Origin: Candidatus Omnitrophota bacterium
GTDB lineage: Bacteria > Omnitrophota > Gorgyraeia > Gygaellales > Profunditerraquicolaceae
Assembly (NCBI GenBank): GCA_017995695.1
Contig: JAGOIJ010000083.1
Location: 1-7,219 of the forward strand
DNA length: 7,219 bases
Reading direction: 5' to 3'
Shown here: in pieces, positions 1-5,571 of the stretch
Position numbering within the stretch: the stretch's first letter is position 1
Layout: each line of letters starts with the position of its first letter
The notes under the pieces: model-generated
Told to the model about the DNA's origin: nothing
What the model saw: only the letters and a program-made list of their open reading frames with translations
Databases searched by the model: none
Program-made: the position numbers and the translations under genes

Positions 1-1341
1 AAGAGCCGAAACGTCTCGCAGCAACACGATATCCTTTATTTTCTTGGCAATAAATCTCGGCCGAAAATAAAATCTTCGATACGCTTGGGCGTATTTTTCT
101 TTAATGGTTTCTTCGGTAATAGTCGGCAGACGCATTACCGGATCGCTTAAATCATACTTATCCCACTGCTCATGCACCAGGTACCCCTGTTCTTTGGCCC
201 AGGAGAACATCTGGGAACCCGGGAAAGGAGTCGTGATATTGTATATGGCGATATCCGGATCAAGCTCGATTGAATACCGAATCGTCGTGTCAATTGTTTC
301 TTTAGTCTCGCCGGGATTGCCAAACATAAAAGCGCAGCGCACTTGTATGCCGGCCTCCTTGGCATTGGCCACTGCTTCTTTATTCTTGCTCAAATTAATA
401 TGCTTGCTTATATTCTGTAATATCTGGGCATCGGCAGACTCAATGCCATACATGAGCTGATGACAACCGGCTTGTTTCATTTTGCGCAATAAAGGAAGCG
501 TTACGCAATCAACCCGGGCAAAACAATTCCAGGTGAGTTTGAGTTTCTTCGCAATAAGCAAGTCGCATAACGCATCTACGTTTTTATTGACCGCGGTAAA
601 CGTGTCATCATAAAAAGCAACTTCACGAATACCATAGCGCTCATACAACATGACCATCTCTTGAAAAATATTCTCCGCCGACCTGATTCTTAAGGGAATC
701 CCTGCTGAGCTACAGAAGGTGCAATGGCCGATGCAACCTCTTGACGTGAGCATGTTAATTGCTGGCAATTGCTTATATGAACCTGCGGCAGGATGGTAGC
801 GACGAAGATCAACCTTATGGAAAGCGGGAAACGGGATGGCGTCAAGCTGACGGGTCAATCCGTTCGGCCCGACATGACGGATATTCCCCTTTTCTTTATA
901 CGAAAGCCCCGCGATATCTTGCAGCGGCTGCCCAGCAACTAAGCGAAAGAAAGCGTCCTCCCCATCGCCGCGGATAATGTAATCAACATAATCTAATTGC
1001 AGGGTTTCTTCAGGCAACGCAGTGACATGCGCTCCTCCGCACACAACGTTCGCATGGGGCTGGCGCTTCTTGATTAATTGAGCAATGCGGTGGGCGTTAT
1101 ATATGGTCGGGGTTACGGTGGTAATGCCATACCAATCGTAGCGCCAGGAAGCTACGGATTCTTCAAGGCGTTGCCAATCGGTAAAGGTAACCTGAAAATC
1201 CACAACATCAACTTTAATATTGTTTTTCTCGAGAATCGCTGCTAAGTACAAAAGCCCTAAGGGAGGTAAGGCGCTACGGACATTACTCCAGATATTGCCT
1301 TTTTTGACAAACCACGGAGGATTAATGAGAAGAACATTCAT
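1..1341 (-). CDS. B12-binding-domain radical SAM protein (3' end cut by window edge)
   Basis: I translated this continuous frame of 447 codons by hand; it has no stop before the window edge, so the C-terminus is missing. Residues 1-125 look like the Rossmann-like cobalamin-binding domain of the BchE/COG1032 class: it opens MNVLLINPPW, has a PPLGLLYLAAIL segment, and contains CGGAHVTALPEE followed by YIIRGDGE. I see no DxHxxG cobalamin-ligand motif, which is usual for this class. The radical SAM core follows with Cys203, Cys207 and Cys210 in SRGCIGHCTFCSS, which should hold the 4Fe-4S cluster, and later FYDDTF, YGIESA and FGNPGET motifs typical of the fold. Members use SAM and often B12 for methylations or ring rearrangements in lipid, cofactor or natural-product pathways; the substrate is unknown here. 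The start at 1341 is chosen because the family begins at this motif. A TATAAT box lies directly upstream and only a weak GGGAAG could act as ribosome site. Confidence 0.93.
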   Translation of the reverse strand, partial: MNVLLINPPWFVKKGNIWSNVRSALPPLGLLYLAAILEKNNIKVDVVDFQVTFTDWQRLEESVASWRYDWYGITTVTPTIYNAHRIAQLIKKRQPHANVVCGGAHVTALPEETLQLDYVDYIIRGDGEDAFFRLVAGQPLQDIAGLSYKEKGNIRHVGPNGLTRQLDAIPFPAFHKVDLRRYHPAAGSYKQLPAINMLTSRGCIGHCTFCSSAGIPLRIRSAENIFQEMVMLYERYGIREVAFYDDTFTAVNKNVDALCDLLIAKKLKLTWNCFARVDCVTLPLLRKMKQAGCHQLMYGIESADAQILQNISKHINLSKNKEAVANAKEAGIQVRCAFMFGNPGETKETIDTTIRYSIELDPDIAIYNITTPFPGSQMFSWAKEQGYLVHEQWDKYDLSDPVMRLPTITEETIKEKYAQAYRRFYFRPRFIAKKIKDIVLLRDVSAL

Positions 1342-1349
1342 ATCTTCCC

Positions 1350-1378
1350 ATTATAGCATCGGAAATGAAAAAAGTTAA
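1350..1378 (-). promoter_or_regulatory. Predicted sigma70 promoter for the B12 radical SAM gene
   Basis: On the minus strand a perfect TATAAT (1355-1350) is preceded, after exactly 17 nt, by TTAACT (1378-1373), which matches 4 of 6 bases of TTGACA. The expected start of transcription, about 7 nt past the -10, falls at 1342-1344. The ATG begins at 1341, so the mRNA would be leaderless or nearly so. This is a motif match only. Confidence 0.5.
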
Positions 1379-1385
1379 GCGCAAG

Positions 1386-1405
1386 AATTAATGGTAGGAT
1401 TAATT
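1386..1405. repeat. Perfect 7-6-7 inverted repeat upstream of the radical SAM promoter
   Basis: AATTAAT, a 6-nt spacer (GGTAGG on the plus strand) and ATTAATT form a perfect inverted repeat in the short gap between the coiled-coil gene and the radical SAM gene. It sits just upstream of the predicted -35. It is A/T only and has no adjoining T-run, so it is a poor terminator. It could be an activator or repressor site, or chance in an AT-rich gap. Confidence 0.4.
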
Positions 1406-1426
1406 ACATTGGAAGGAATGCCGTCG

Positions 1427-1987
1427 CTATTTAAGCGTTTCAAAAGTATCCGCCGGCCTGACATCAATAACTATCCTTGATGAATAAACAGATCGTCCAT
1501 CCCTAAGAAGATACCCGCGATTACCGCTTGCCAAACGCTGGGCGTCAAGTATTTCTTGTTGCTTTCTCTTTGCCAGATACTCTTGGATTTTCTGCTCGCG
1601 CAGTTCTTTTTTAACCAGCCGTATCGCAACCTTAAGCTCTTGCAAAGAATGCAGCTTAGCTTCCAAGCGTTGTTTCTCTTCAAGTAAAGTCACGTTTGTT
1701 TTTTCAAGGCCTGCCAGCCGGACTGAAACCTCATCGAGCTGCTTCTTGGTGCTCTCTAATTCAGCCGCAAGTTGCTTGATCTCGCCCCGAGCGCTACTTA
1801 ATTCCTCACTTAACGCCTGCTTATCTTCCAGATCTTGGTAGCGTTGAGTGCGGCTCATCTCTAATTCTTGATGAGAACTGACAAGTTTCTTTGTAAGACC
1901 GAAATACCCCCAAACACCAATTGCTAAAGCAACCGCAATGACGATAATGACCGCAACCATCTGATTATTACTTACATGCTTTACCAT
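1427..1987 (-). CDS. Membrane-anchored coiled-coil protein of unknown function
   Basis: This is a 186-residue protein I do not recognise. Residues 1-9 are short and polar. Residues 10-31 form one strongly hydrophobic segment (MVAVIIVIAVALAIGVWGYFGL) followed by two lysines. No signal-peptidase site is obvious, so it is probably a single-pass anchor. Residues of about 36-150 are rich in E, K, Q and L in heptad-like spacing and should form a long coiled coil. The tail, about 151-186, is different: it is Arg/Ser/Tyr-rich and then beta-like (SRIVIDVRPADTF). It could be a scaffold, a spacer or a partner of an envelope complex; no enzyme motif is visible. The start at 1987 has GAGGA four bases upstream. 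The gene lies between its own promoter and that of the radical SAM gene, so it may be transcribed alone. Confidence 0.85.
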   Translation of the reverse strand: MVKHVSNNQMVAVIIVIAVALAIGVWGYFGLTKKLVSSHQELEMSRTQRYQDLEDKQALSEELSSARGEIKQLAAELESTKKQLDEVSVRLAGLEKTNVTLLEEKQRLEAKLHSLQELKVAIRLVKKELREQKIQEYLAKRKQQEILDAQRLASGNRGYLLRDGRSVYSSRIVIDVRPADTFETLK

Positions 1988-2027
1988 GGCTTCCTCTTCT
2001 TTTGCGTAACAGTCTAGTTCATTCTAC

Positions 2028-2056
2028 AATATATTGAAATTCCTCACCCGTTACAA
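2028..2056 (-). promoter_or_regulatory. Predicted sigma70 promoter for the coiled-coil gene
   Basis: TTGTAA (2056-2051, 4 of 6 to TTGACA), a 17-nt spacer and TATATT (2033-2028, 5 of 6 to TATAAT) give a good sigma70 match. Transcription would start near 2021, leaving about 34 nt of leader with GAGGA before the ATG at 1987. The -35 begins 5 nt after the T-run of the upstream terminator, so this reads as a clean boundary between two transcription units. Confidence 0.55.
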
Positions 2057-2060
2057 CCAT

Positions 2061-2089
2061 AAAAAAGGGCCGGACATGAAGCCCAGCCC
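2061..2089 (-). terminator. Strong intrinsic terminator of the ATP-grasp/LD-carboxypeptidase unit
   Basis: Read on the minus strand, GGGCTGGGC (2089-2081), the loop TTCAT and GTCCGGCCC (2075-2067) form a 9-bp GC-rich stem with two G-U pairs. Six T residues (2066-2061) follow at once. This is a textbook rho-independent terminator for minus-strand transcripts. Confidence 0.9.
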
Positions 2090-2336
2090 AGGCAAGAAAA
2101 TCTGCTTCTAAAACAAATATTGATACTCTTTCTATTTTTATAGAAAGCATTTTTCGTGCCAATTGATATAACGTTACCCTTCATGATCGCGATACTCCTA
2201 ACAATTGTATTTGTAATAAGATAGAAACCAAGGATTACCACGTTAAACCCGCGGCTTTTGTCCCGATAAGAATCAACGTTTCGATTACGCAACATTTTGT
2301 TGAAAGTTGGCGACATCACGCTAACGCTCGCTCTGG
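2090..2336 (-). other. 247-nt non-coding spacer; possible long 3' UTR or small RNA
   Basis: No convincing gene lies between the LD-carboxypeptidase stop and the terminator. The one open frame here runs through the terminator hairpin and has an unlikely composition. The spacer holds several short palindromes: CAACA-AAA-TGTTG near 2290, two AACGTT sites, ATCGCGAT, ACAATTGT, and a perfect 8-4-8 hairpin at 2128-2147. A weak promoter-like pair, TTGGTT (2231-2226) and TACAAT (2209-2204) with 16 nt between, would start an RNA of about 135 nt near 2197 that ends at the terminator. The plain alternative is a long 3' UTR or decayed sequence. Confidence 0.3.
2128..2147. repeat. Perfect 8-4-8 hairpin in the spacer
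   Basis: CTTTCTAT, a TTTT loop and ATAGAAAG pair perfectly as eight base pairs. It lies about 40 nt upstream of the terminator in the minus direction, so it would be a second hairpin in the 3' part of the transcript. The stem is AU-rich and lacks a T-run, so it is not itself a good terminator. Confidence 0.5.
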
Positions 2337-3275
2337 CTACCTGACACCCGCTTCATTAATAACTAGGTGAGGATCATCTGCATCGAGCGTAACAGAAACC
2401 CCGAACGGGAGCGTAATATCAATCTCTCCCTCTTCGGTGTGGCCGGAAGGAAAACCGTAGAGCGTGGGGACATCGACATCGTGTAGGATATCGTTAATAA
2501 TATCCTGCATCTTGTATTTCTCACCAGATTCATCAATACAATCAATCATGCGGCCAAACACAAGACCCTTTATTTTCTTTAGCTTCCCTGCCAACTTCAA
2601 TTGCATCAGGTAAGAATCAAGCACCTCAAGATCCTCACCAATATCTTCCAAGTAGAGAATTTTCTGGTCGGTCTCAAATTCATAAGGGGTTGCCAACGAA
2701 TTAACAATCATTGACAAATTGCCGCCCACCAAGATACCGGTGGCCTTGCCCTCCCGAATCGTCTTCAGATGGGGAAAACGCAGTTCACCAATCGCTTTCG
2801 GCACCGTTATCGCATCTAAAAGATAATCAAGGGTAATATTGTTCATGCCCTCGTATATCTCATCGGAAACAACCGGGCCATGAAACACAACCATACGCGC
2901 AGTGTTGTACAGATACGATAAGAGGATCGTAATATCACTATACCCGATGAAGATCTTGGGATTCTTTTGAATGAGTTTACTGTCCAGATACGGGATGGTG
3001 CGCATCGACCCATAACCAGCCTTGGCGCAAAAAATAGCTTTAACCTCCCTGTCCGCAAACATGCGGTTAATCTGTTCTGCCCGCTCCCGATCAAATCCTG
3101 CCATCGACCAGTACTTATTGAAAATCGAGCGGTCATATTTAACCTTGTACCCTAAATCCTTCAGCTTCTCAATGCCGCGCTTAAAAGTGTCGGGCTCAAA
3201 CGTCCAGGCAGGAGCAACAATGCCAATAGTGTCTCCTTTATTGAGCCTGCGGGGCTTAAGCATACTCTTATACAT
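2337..3275 (-). CDS. LD-carboxypeptidase (peptidase family S66)
   Basis: This 312-residue protein has the full length of the S66 family, which includes LdcA murein tetrapeptide carboxypeptidases and the microcin-C immunity protein MccF. It opens with the family signature GDTIGIVAPAW (14-24). The catalytic triad is visible by motif: Ser113 in FIGYSDIT, Glu210 in ILYLEDIGE and His279 in GFPSGHTEEG. The KAGYGSMR strip (85-92) matches the conserved loop before the nucleophile. LdcA enzymes cut the L,D-bond before the terminal D-Ala of murein tetrapeptides during wall recycling, usually in the cytoplasm; no signal peptide is seen here. The start at 3275 has AAGGA five bases upstream; Met5 is a possible alternative. 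The gene overlaps the ATP-grasp gene by 8 nt, so the two are probably translationally coupled. The exact substrate (murein or another peptide) is not fixed by sequence. Confidence 0.93.
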   Translation of the reverse strand: MYKSMLKPRRLNKGDTIGIVAPAWTFEPDTFKRGIEKLKDLGYKVKYDRSIFNKYWSMAGFDRERAEQINRMFADREVKAIFCAKAGYGSMRTIPYLDSKLIQKNPKIFIGYSDITILLSYLYNTARMVVFHGPVVSDEIYEGMNNITLDYLLDAITVPKAIGELRFPHLKTIREGKATGILVGGNLSMIVNSLATPYEFETDQKILYLEDIGEDLEVLDSYLMQLKLAGKLKKIKGLVFGRMIDCIDESGEKYKMQDIINDILHDVDVPTLYGFPSGHTEEGEIDITLPFGVSVTLDADDPHLVINEAGVR

Positions 3276-4254
3276 CGGCGTCCTTCACTTTTATAAGCGG
3301 CAGCCAGATCGCTCGATAGGTTAACGTAAATTTACCGGTAAGATTTTGCCAAGCCTTATCAACAATCCGCGAGGCAATATGCACCACCAGATCATCAGGC
3401 ACGCCATCTTCTTCTAATGACTGCGGAACAATCGCGCATTGATCGTTCATATAATCGATGGTCACAAATTCCTTGTTCTTCTTATTGATGGCGATCTCGC
3501 AAGAAAACCAATCAATGCGTGTAATGCGCGCGATTTCAGAAGTAATGCGCACTAACGGCAGCAGCTGATGGGCATCCATTTCTTTAAGCGTAACCTGCCG
3601 ATAGACATGAGTCGTCGGATTCCACCAACACGGAATGATCTCGCCAAAAAGATGATACACCCTAAACCAGGCCGGCGTATCATTAATAACTAAAGGCTCA
3701 ATAAATTCCTGAAGCAGAAAATTATCTCCGGGATTAATCTTGCGCGCTTCGGCAATCTCTTTGAGGGTGCCCTTTTGATTGATGACCTTCACGCCTTTGA
3801 GCGCGTATCCTAAAGCAGGCTTAATAACAAAGGGAAAACCTAATCCTTCTTTTTCTTCGTCAGTCAAACGCCTGGCTTCCTCCCATTTCCTGATCACAAC
3901 CGTATACGGAACAGCCACCTGCGAACGGATTAAATCAAAATGGGTAATTGATTTATCGGAAGCTGCCTTGACATCATCGGGATCATCGACAATCCTGGTT
4001 CCTGAATCCTTAAGCACATAGGCAAACTTGCGGAATTCATCTCTGGGGCTGTGAATCTCGGATGCCATATCCAAGAAAAACTTAATCTTAATCTTATCCG
4101 CCTGGATATCTGCTGCCAATTTATCTAAATTTTTCTTATCGACAAAGATAAAACTCATCTTGCGCAATTCGCATTCTGACCGCAAGGTGGCAATGAATAA
4201 ATCGTCCTTATCATCTGGTATTAACCAGCTAATGCCGAAATCATATACTTCCAT
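3268..4254 (-). CDS. ATP-grasp family ligase, substrate unknown
   Basis: This 328-residue protein has an ATP-grasp layout. Residues 1-98 form a pre-grasp domain. Then come DKSITHFDLIRSQVAVPYT (100-118), the ATP-binding lysine Lys145 in FPFVIKPALGYALKGV with its glycine loop, the hinge-like LLQEFIEP (180-186), Glu252 in WFSCEIAI, and IDYMNDQ (265-271), whose Asp266 and Asn269 should bind Mg2+. Such enzymes join a carboxylate to an amine or thiol through an acylphosphate, as in RimK, D-Ala-D-Ala ligase and glutathione synthetase. I cannot assign a named subfamily. The start at 4254 has GGAGG eight bases upstream. The stop codon lies inside the start region of the S66 peptidase gene, so a bond made by this ligase may be cut or edited by that peptidase; this is inference. 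The upstream control region is unusually structured. Confidence 0.85.
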   Translation of the reverse strand: MEVYDFGISWLIPDDKDDLFIATLRSECELRKMSFIFVDKKNLDKLAADIQADKIKIKFFLDMASEIHSPRDEFRKFAYVLKDSGTRIVDDPDDVKAASDKSITHFDLIRSQVAVPYTVVIRKWEEARRLTDEEKEGLGFPFVIKPALGYALKGVKVINQKGTLKEIAEARKINPGDNFLLQEFIEPLVINDTPAWFRVYHLFGEIIPCWWNPTTHVYRQVTLKEMDAHQLLPLVRITSEIARITRIDWFSCEIAINKKNKEFVTIDYMNDQCAIVPQSLEEDGVPDDLVVHIASRIVDKAWQNLTGKFTLTYRAIWLPLIKVKDADV

Positions 4255-4276
4255 GTTACTTGCCTCCTCGTAGATT

Positions 4277-4300
4277 TTATAATAGTTGTTTCTATTATAA
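4277..4300 (-). promoter_or_regulatory. -10 box inside a perfect 9-6-9 inverted repeat
   Basis: TTATAATAG, a 6-nt spacer and CTATTATAA form a perfect inverted repeat. Its first minus-strand arm contains a consensus TATAAT (4299-4294). Transcription would start near 4287, inside the repeat, giving about 33 nt of leader for the ATP-grasp gene. No good -35 exists at the 17-nt position (CACCAT). A repressor bound here would block the start site. As RNA the hairpin would be all A-U apart from one terminal G-C pair, so a terminator role is unlikely. Confidence 0.5.
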
Positions 4301-4306
4301 CACTAC

Positions 4307-4338
4307 TTAAACGCAAATGGTGGGAATTTTAAACGCAA
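4307..4338 (-). repeat. Two 10-bp direct repeats, 22 bp apart, upstream of the ATP-grasp promoter
   Basis: TTGCGTTTAA occurs at 4338-4329 and again at 4316-4307. The 22-bp period is about two helical turns, so both copies face the same side of the DNA. They flank the place where a -35 should be but is not recognisable, which is the arrangement expected for an activator-dependent promoter. The first copy starts right after the tRNA-Arg discriminator base, so duplication of tRNA flank is an alternative. Confidence 0.4.
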
Positions 4339-4412
4339 TGCGCCTAGGAGGAATCGAACCTCCAACCCTCTGCTCCGAAGGCAGATGCTCTATCCAATTG
4401 AGCTATAGGCGC
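4339..4412 (-). tRNA. tRNA-Arg (anticodon TCG)
   Basis: A full cloverleaf of 74 nt can be drawn. It has a 7-bp acceptor stem GCGCCTA/TAGGCGC, D stem GCTC/GAGC with loop AATTGGATA, and anticodon stem TCTGC/GCAGA with loop CTTCGGA. The variable loop is GGGTT, and the T stem GGAGG/CCTCC carries loop TTCGATT. The discriminator is A. The anticodon at 34-36 is TCG, reading CGA codons as arginine. No CCA is encoded; the next bases are TTG, so CCA must be added by nucleotidyltransferase. A degenerate inverted copy of its 5' part lies 25 nt upstream. Confidence 0.97.
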
Positions 4413-4437
4413 AATACATTACAAGTTTTTCTACCTT

Positions 4438-4485
4438 ACGCCTATAGATCATGTGCCAAGGATTACGGCACTGAGCTTTAGGCGC
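4438..4485 (-). repeat. tRNA-Arg-derived imperfect hairpin
   Basis: This 48-nt segment folds into one long stem: GCGCCTA/TAGGCGT (7 bp with a G-U end pair), an A-A mismatch, AG/CT, a C-T mismatch, TCA/TGA, one bulged A, and GTGCC/GGCAC around a 9-nt loop. Arm one, GCGCCTAAAGCTCA, matches the first 14 nt of the nearby tRNA-Arg at 13 positions. Arm two, read on the other strand (ACGCCTATAGATCA), matches the same 14 nt at 12. So both arms resemble the acceptor/D-arm half of the tRNA, in opposite orientations. It starts 4 nt after the upstream radical SAM stop. No T-run follows, so it is not a classic terminator. It may be a tRNA pseudogene scar, an RNA-processing hairpin or a recombination footprint. 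Confidence 0.6.
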
Positions 4486-4489
4486 AAAT

Positions 4490-5209
4490 CTATATGATCT
4501 GGGCTTTCGCCCCCAATAATTCCTTAATCGCAATGAGCTTACTGCTGCTAACAGCGCGGAGTTGACGCTGCGAGGTTGTGCGCACCGGTGAATTAAGCTG
4601 GATCTTGTCAGGGTTAATCTTTTCAACTACATCTTTAAGTTGACGGATATGTTCAAGGCTATCATTAACCCCTTCCACCAACATAACCTCAAGCCAGATC
4701 TGACCAGCAAACTCTTTTCGTAACTCGATCAATCCGGCGATAATACCTTTAAGATCGATAGAATCATGCGGCTGGTCGATTGCTTTGAAGATTGCAGGAT
4801 CTACGGCATCAAGTGAAGGGACCAGCAGATCTGCTTTCGCAACAGCTCTTCTTACGTCCTGCTGCGCAAATAAAGCAGCGTTACTAATCACCGCCACGGG
4901 AACCGAGGTAGCCCTTTTGATAAAGGCAATAATCTCTTCTATCTTTACATTGAGCGTTGGCTCGCCAGCCCCGGAAATCGTGACATAATCAAGCGCCTTA
5001 GCCTCCTGGGCATGATACAAAAACCAGTTCTTTAGCTCCTCGGTAATGCTGGCAATTGCAACATACTCTTTGCGCTCTGTCGCAAGGGAAGACGTAGGGC
5101 CCAATTGACAATAGATGCAATCAAAATTACAGGTTTTATGCGGGATAAGACTGACCCCCAGAGACTTTCCTAACCGACGCGAGGTAACGGGGCCGTATAT
5201 AAATTTCAT
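4490..5209 (-). CDS. Radical SAM protein of the COG0731 (wyosine-type Fe-S oxidoreductase) group
   Basis: The protein has 239 residues from the chosen start MKFIYGPVTSRRLGKSLGVSL, which is how the family begins. Cys27, Cys31 and Cys34 in HKTCNFDCIYCQLG form the CxxxCxxC cluster site, and GAGEPTL (80-86) is the SAM-contact motif. ISNAALF, LVPSLDA, QIWLEVMLVEGVND and KIQLNSPVR follow in the order seen in homologues. COG0731 is named for relatives of the tRNA wyosine enzyme TYW1, but most bacterial members have no known reaction. From memory, many homologues run to about 300 residues with a C-terminal helical or winged-helix part; this one stops soon after, at AKAQII, next to the tRNA-like hairpin. 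An in-frame GTG at 5236 would start inside a stem-loop and is rejected. The ribosome site is weak (AAAGAGA). It may share a transcript with the CBM48 gene. Confidence 0.88.
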   Translation of the reverse strand: MKFIYGPVTSRRLGKSLGVSLIPHKTCNFDCIYCQLGPTSSLATERKEYVAIASITEELKNWFLYHAQEAKALDYVTISGAGEPTLNVKIEEIIAFIKRATSVPVAVISNAALFAQQDVRRAVAKADLLVPSLDAVDPAIFKAIDQPHDSIDLKGIIAGLIELRKEFAGQIWLEVMLVEGVNDSLEHIRQLKDVVEKINPDKIQLNSPVRTTSQRQLRAVSSSKLIAIKELLGAKAQII

Positions 5210-5226
5210 GTTCTCTTTAAAGACAG

Positions 5227-5251
5227 AAGGCGCCACGAGAGGTGACGCCTT
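5227..5251 (-). terminator. Stem-loop after the CBM48 gene; weak terminator or 5' UTR hairpin
   Basis: AAGGCG, one C-A mismatch and CAC pair with GTG and CGCCTT around a 5-nt loop. On the minus strand the stem is followed by CTGTCTTT, a poor U-run. It lies between the CBM48 stop (5290) and the radical SAM start (5209), only about 17 nt before the latter. It may partly end CBM48 transcripts or shield the 5' end of the radical SAM message. Confidence 0.45.
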
Positions 5252-5289
5252 GTATCTTACGCTTAAGCAATGACTGAACCTTACAAATC

Positions 5290-5571
5290 CTATTTTACCT
5301 CAATAACGCTATTCTGGCTCCCAAAAGAATTAGTAGTCCGTTGCGCGCAATTAGGATCAGCGATCCAAGAGCCATCAACAATAAACTTATACTCGTATCG
5401 GCCCGGCTTGAGGCTTGCTTTCACCTGCCAGTTGCCTCGGGAATCTTTCTTAGCCGATAATTTCTGGGTATCCCAATTATTAAAACTACCAGCAACGCTG
5501 ACCTTTTTTGCCTGCGGTGCATAGATCTTAAACGCTGTAGGCGTTGCAGACTTCGATGATAACCGAACCAT
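5290..5571 (-). CDS. Stand-alone glycogen-binding (CBM48 / AMPK-beta-like) protein
   Basis: The protein has 93 residues and is nearly all one CBM48 domain. VSVAGSFNNWD (24-34), GRYEYKFIVDGSWIADP (57-73) and NSVIEVK (87-93) follow the AMPK-beta glycogen-binding domain closely. The residues that contact glucan in AMPK beta1 all have counterparts by my alignment: Trp33 for W100, Lys62 for K126, Trp69 for W133 and Asn87 for N150. It should bind alpha-1,4-glucan, probably glycogen, in the cytoplasm; there is no catalytic domain, signal peptide or kinase partner in view. The start at 5571 is set by a perfect AAGGAGGT (5583-5576) four bases upstream. In-frame TTG 5613 and ATG 5601 lie upstream in leader sequence and lack such a site. 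It has its own strong promoter. A glucan-targeting subunit for a separate enzyme is a reasonable guess. Confidence 0.92.
   Translation of the reverse strand: MVRLSSKSATPTAFKIYAPQAKKVSVAGSFNNWDTQKLSAKKDSRGNWQVKASLKPGRYEYKFIVDGSWIADPNCAQRTTNSFGSQNSVIEVK

Noticed and set aside
104..1341. Plus-strand open frames opposite the B12 radical SAM gene
   Set aside because: They are antisense to a long, family-recognised frame with intact motifs and show no family features of their own.
2044..2319. 91-codon minus-strand open frame in the spacer after the LD-carboxypeptidase gene
   Set aside because: Its last codons run through the strong intrinsic terminator at 2061-2089, its start has no ribosome site, and its composition is unlike a protein. 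An internal ATG with AGGAG ten bases upstream shares the same 3' end and the same problem.
2090..2336. Integron attC-like or IS-end structure suggested by GCGTTAGCG and CGCCAAC strings
   Set aside because: The paired core sites do not fit the attC consensus, no terminal inverted repeats flank the spacer, and no integrase or transposase is present.
4438..4485. Second functional tRNA gene
   Set aside because: It has an acceptor-like stem but only 48 nt, no anticodon arm with a 7-nt loop and no T arm.
5210..5236. GTG start adding nine residues to the COG0731 radical SAM protein
   Set aside because: The GTG lies inside the 5227-5251 stem-loop without a ribosome site, and the family begins at the MKFIYGPVTSRR motif.
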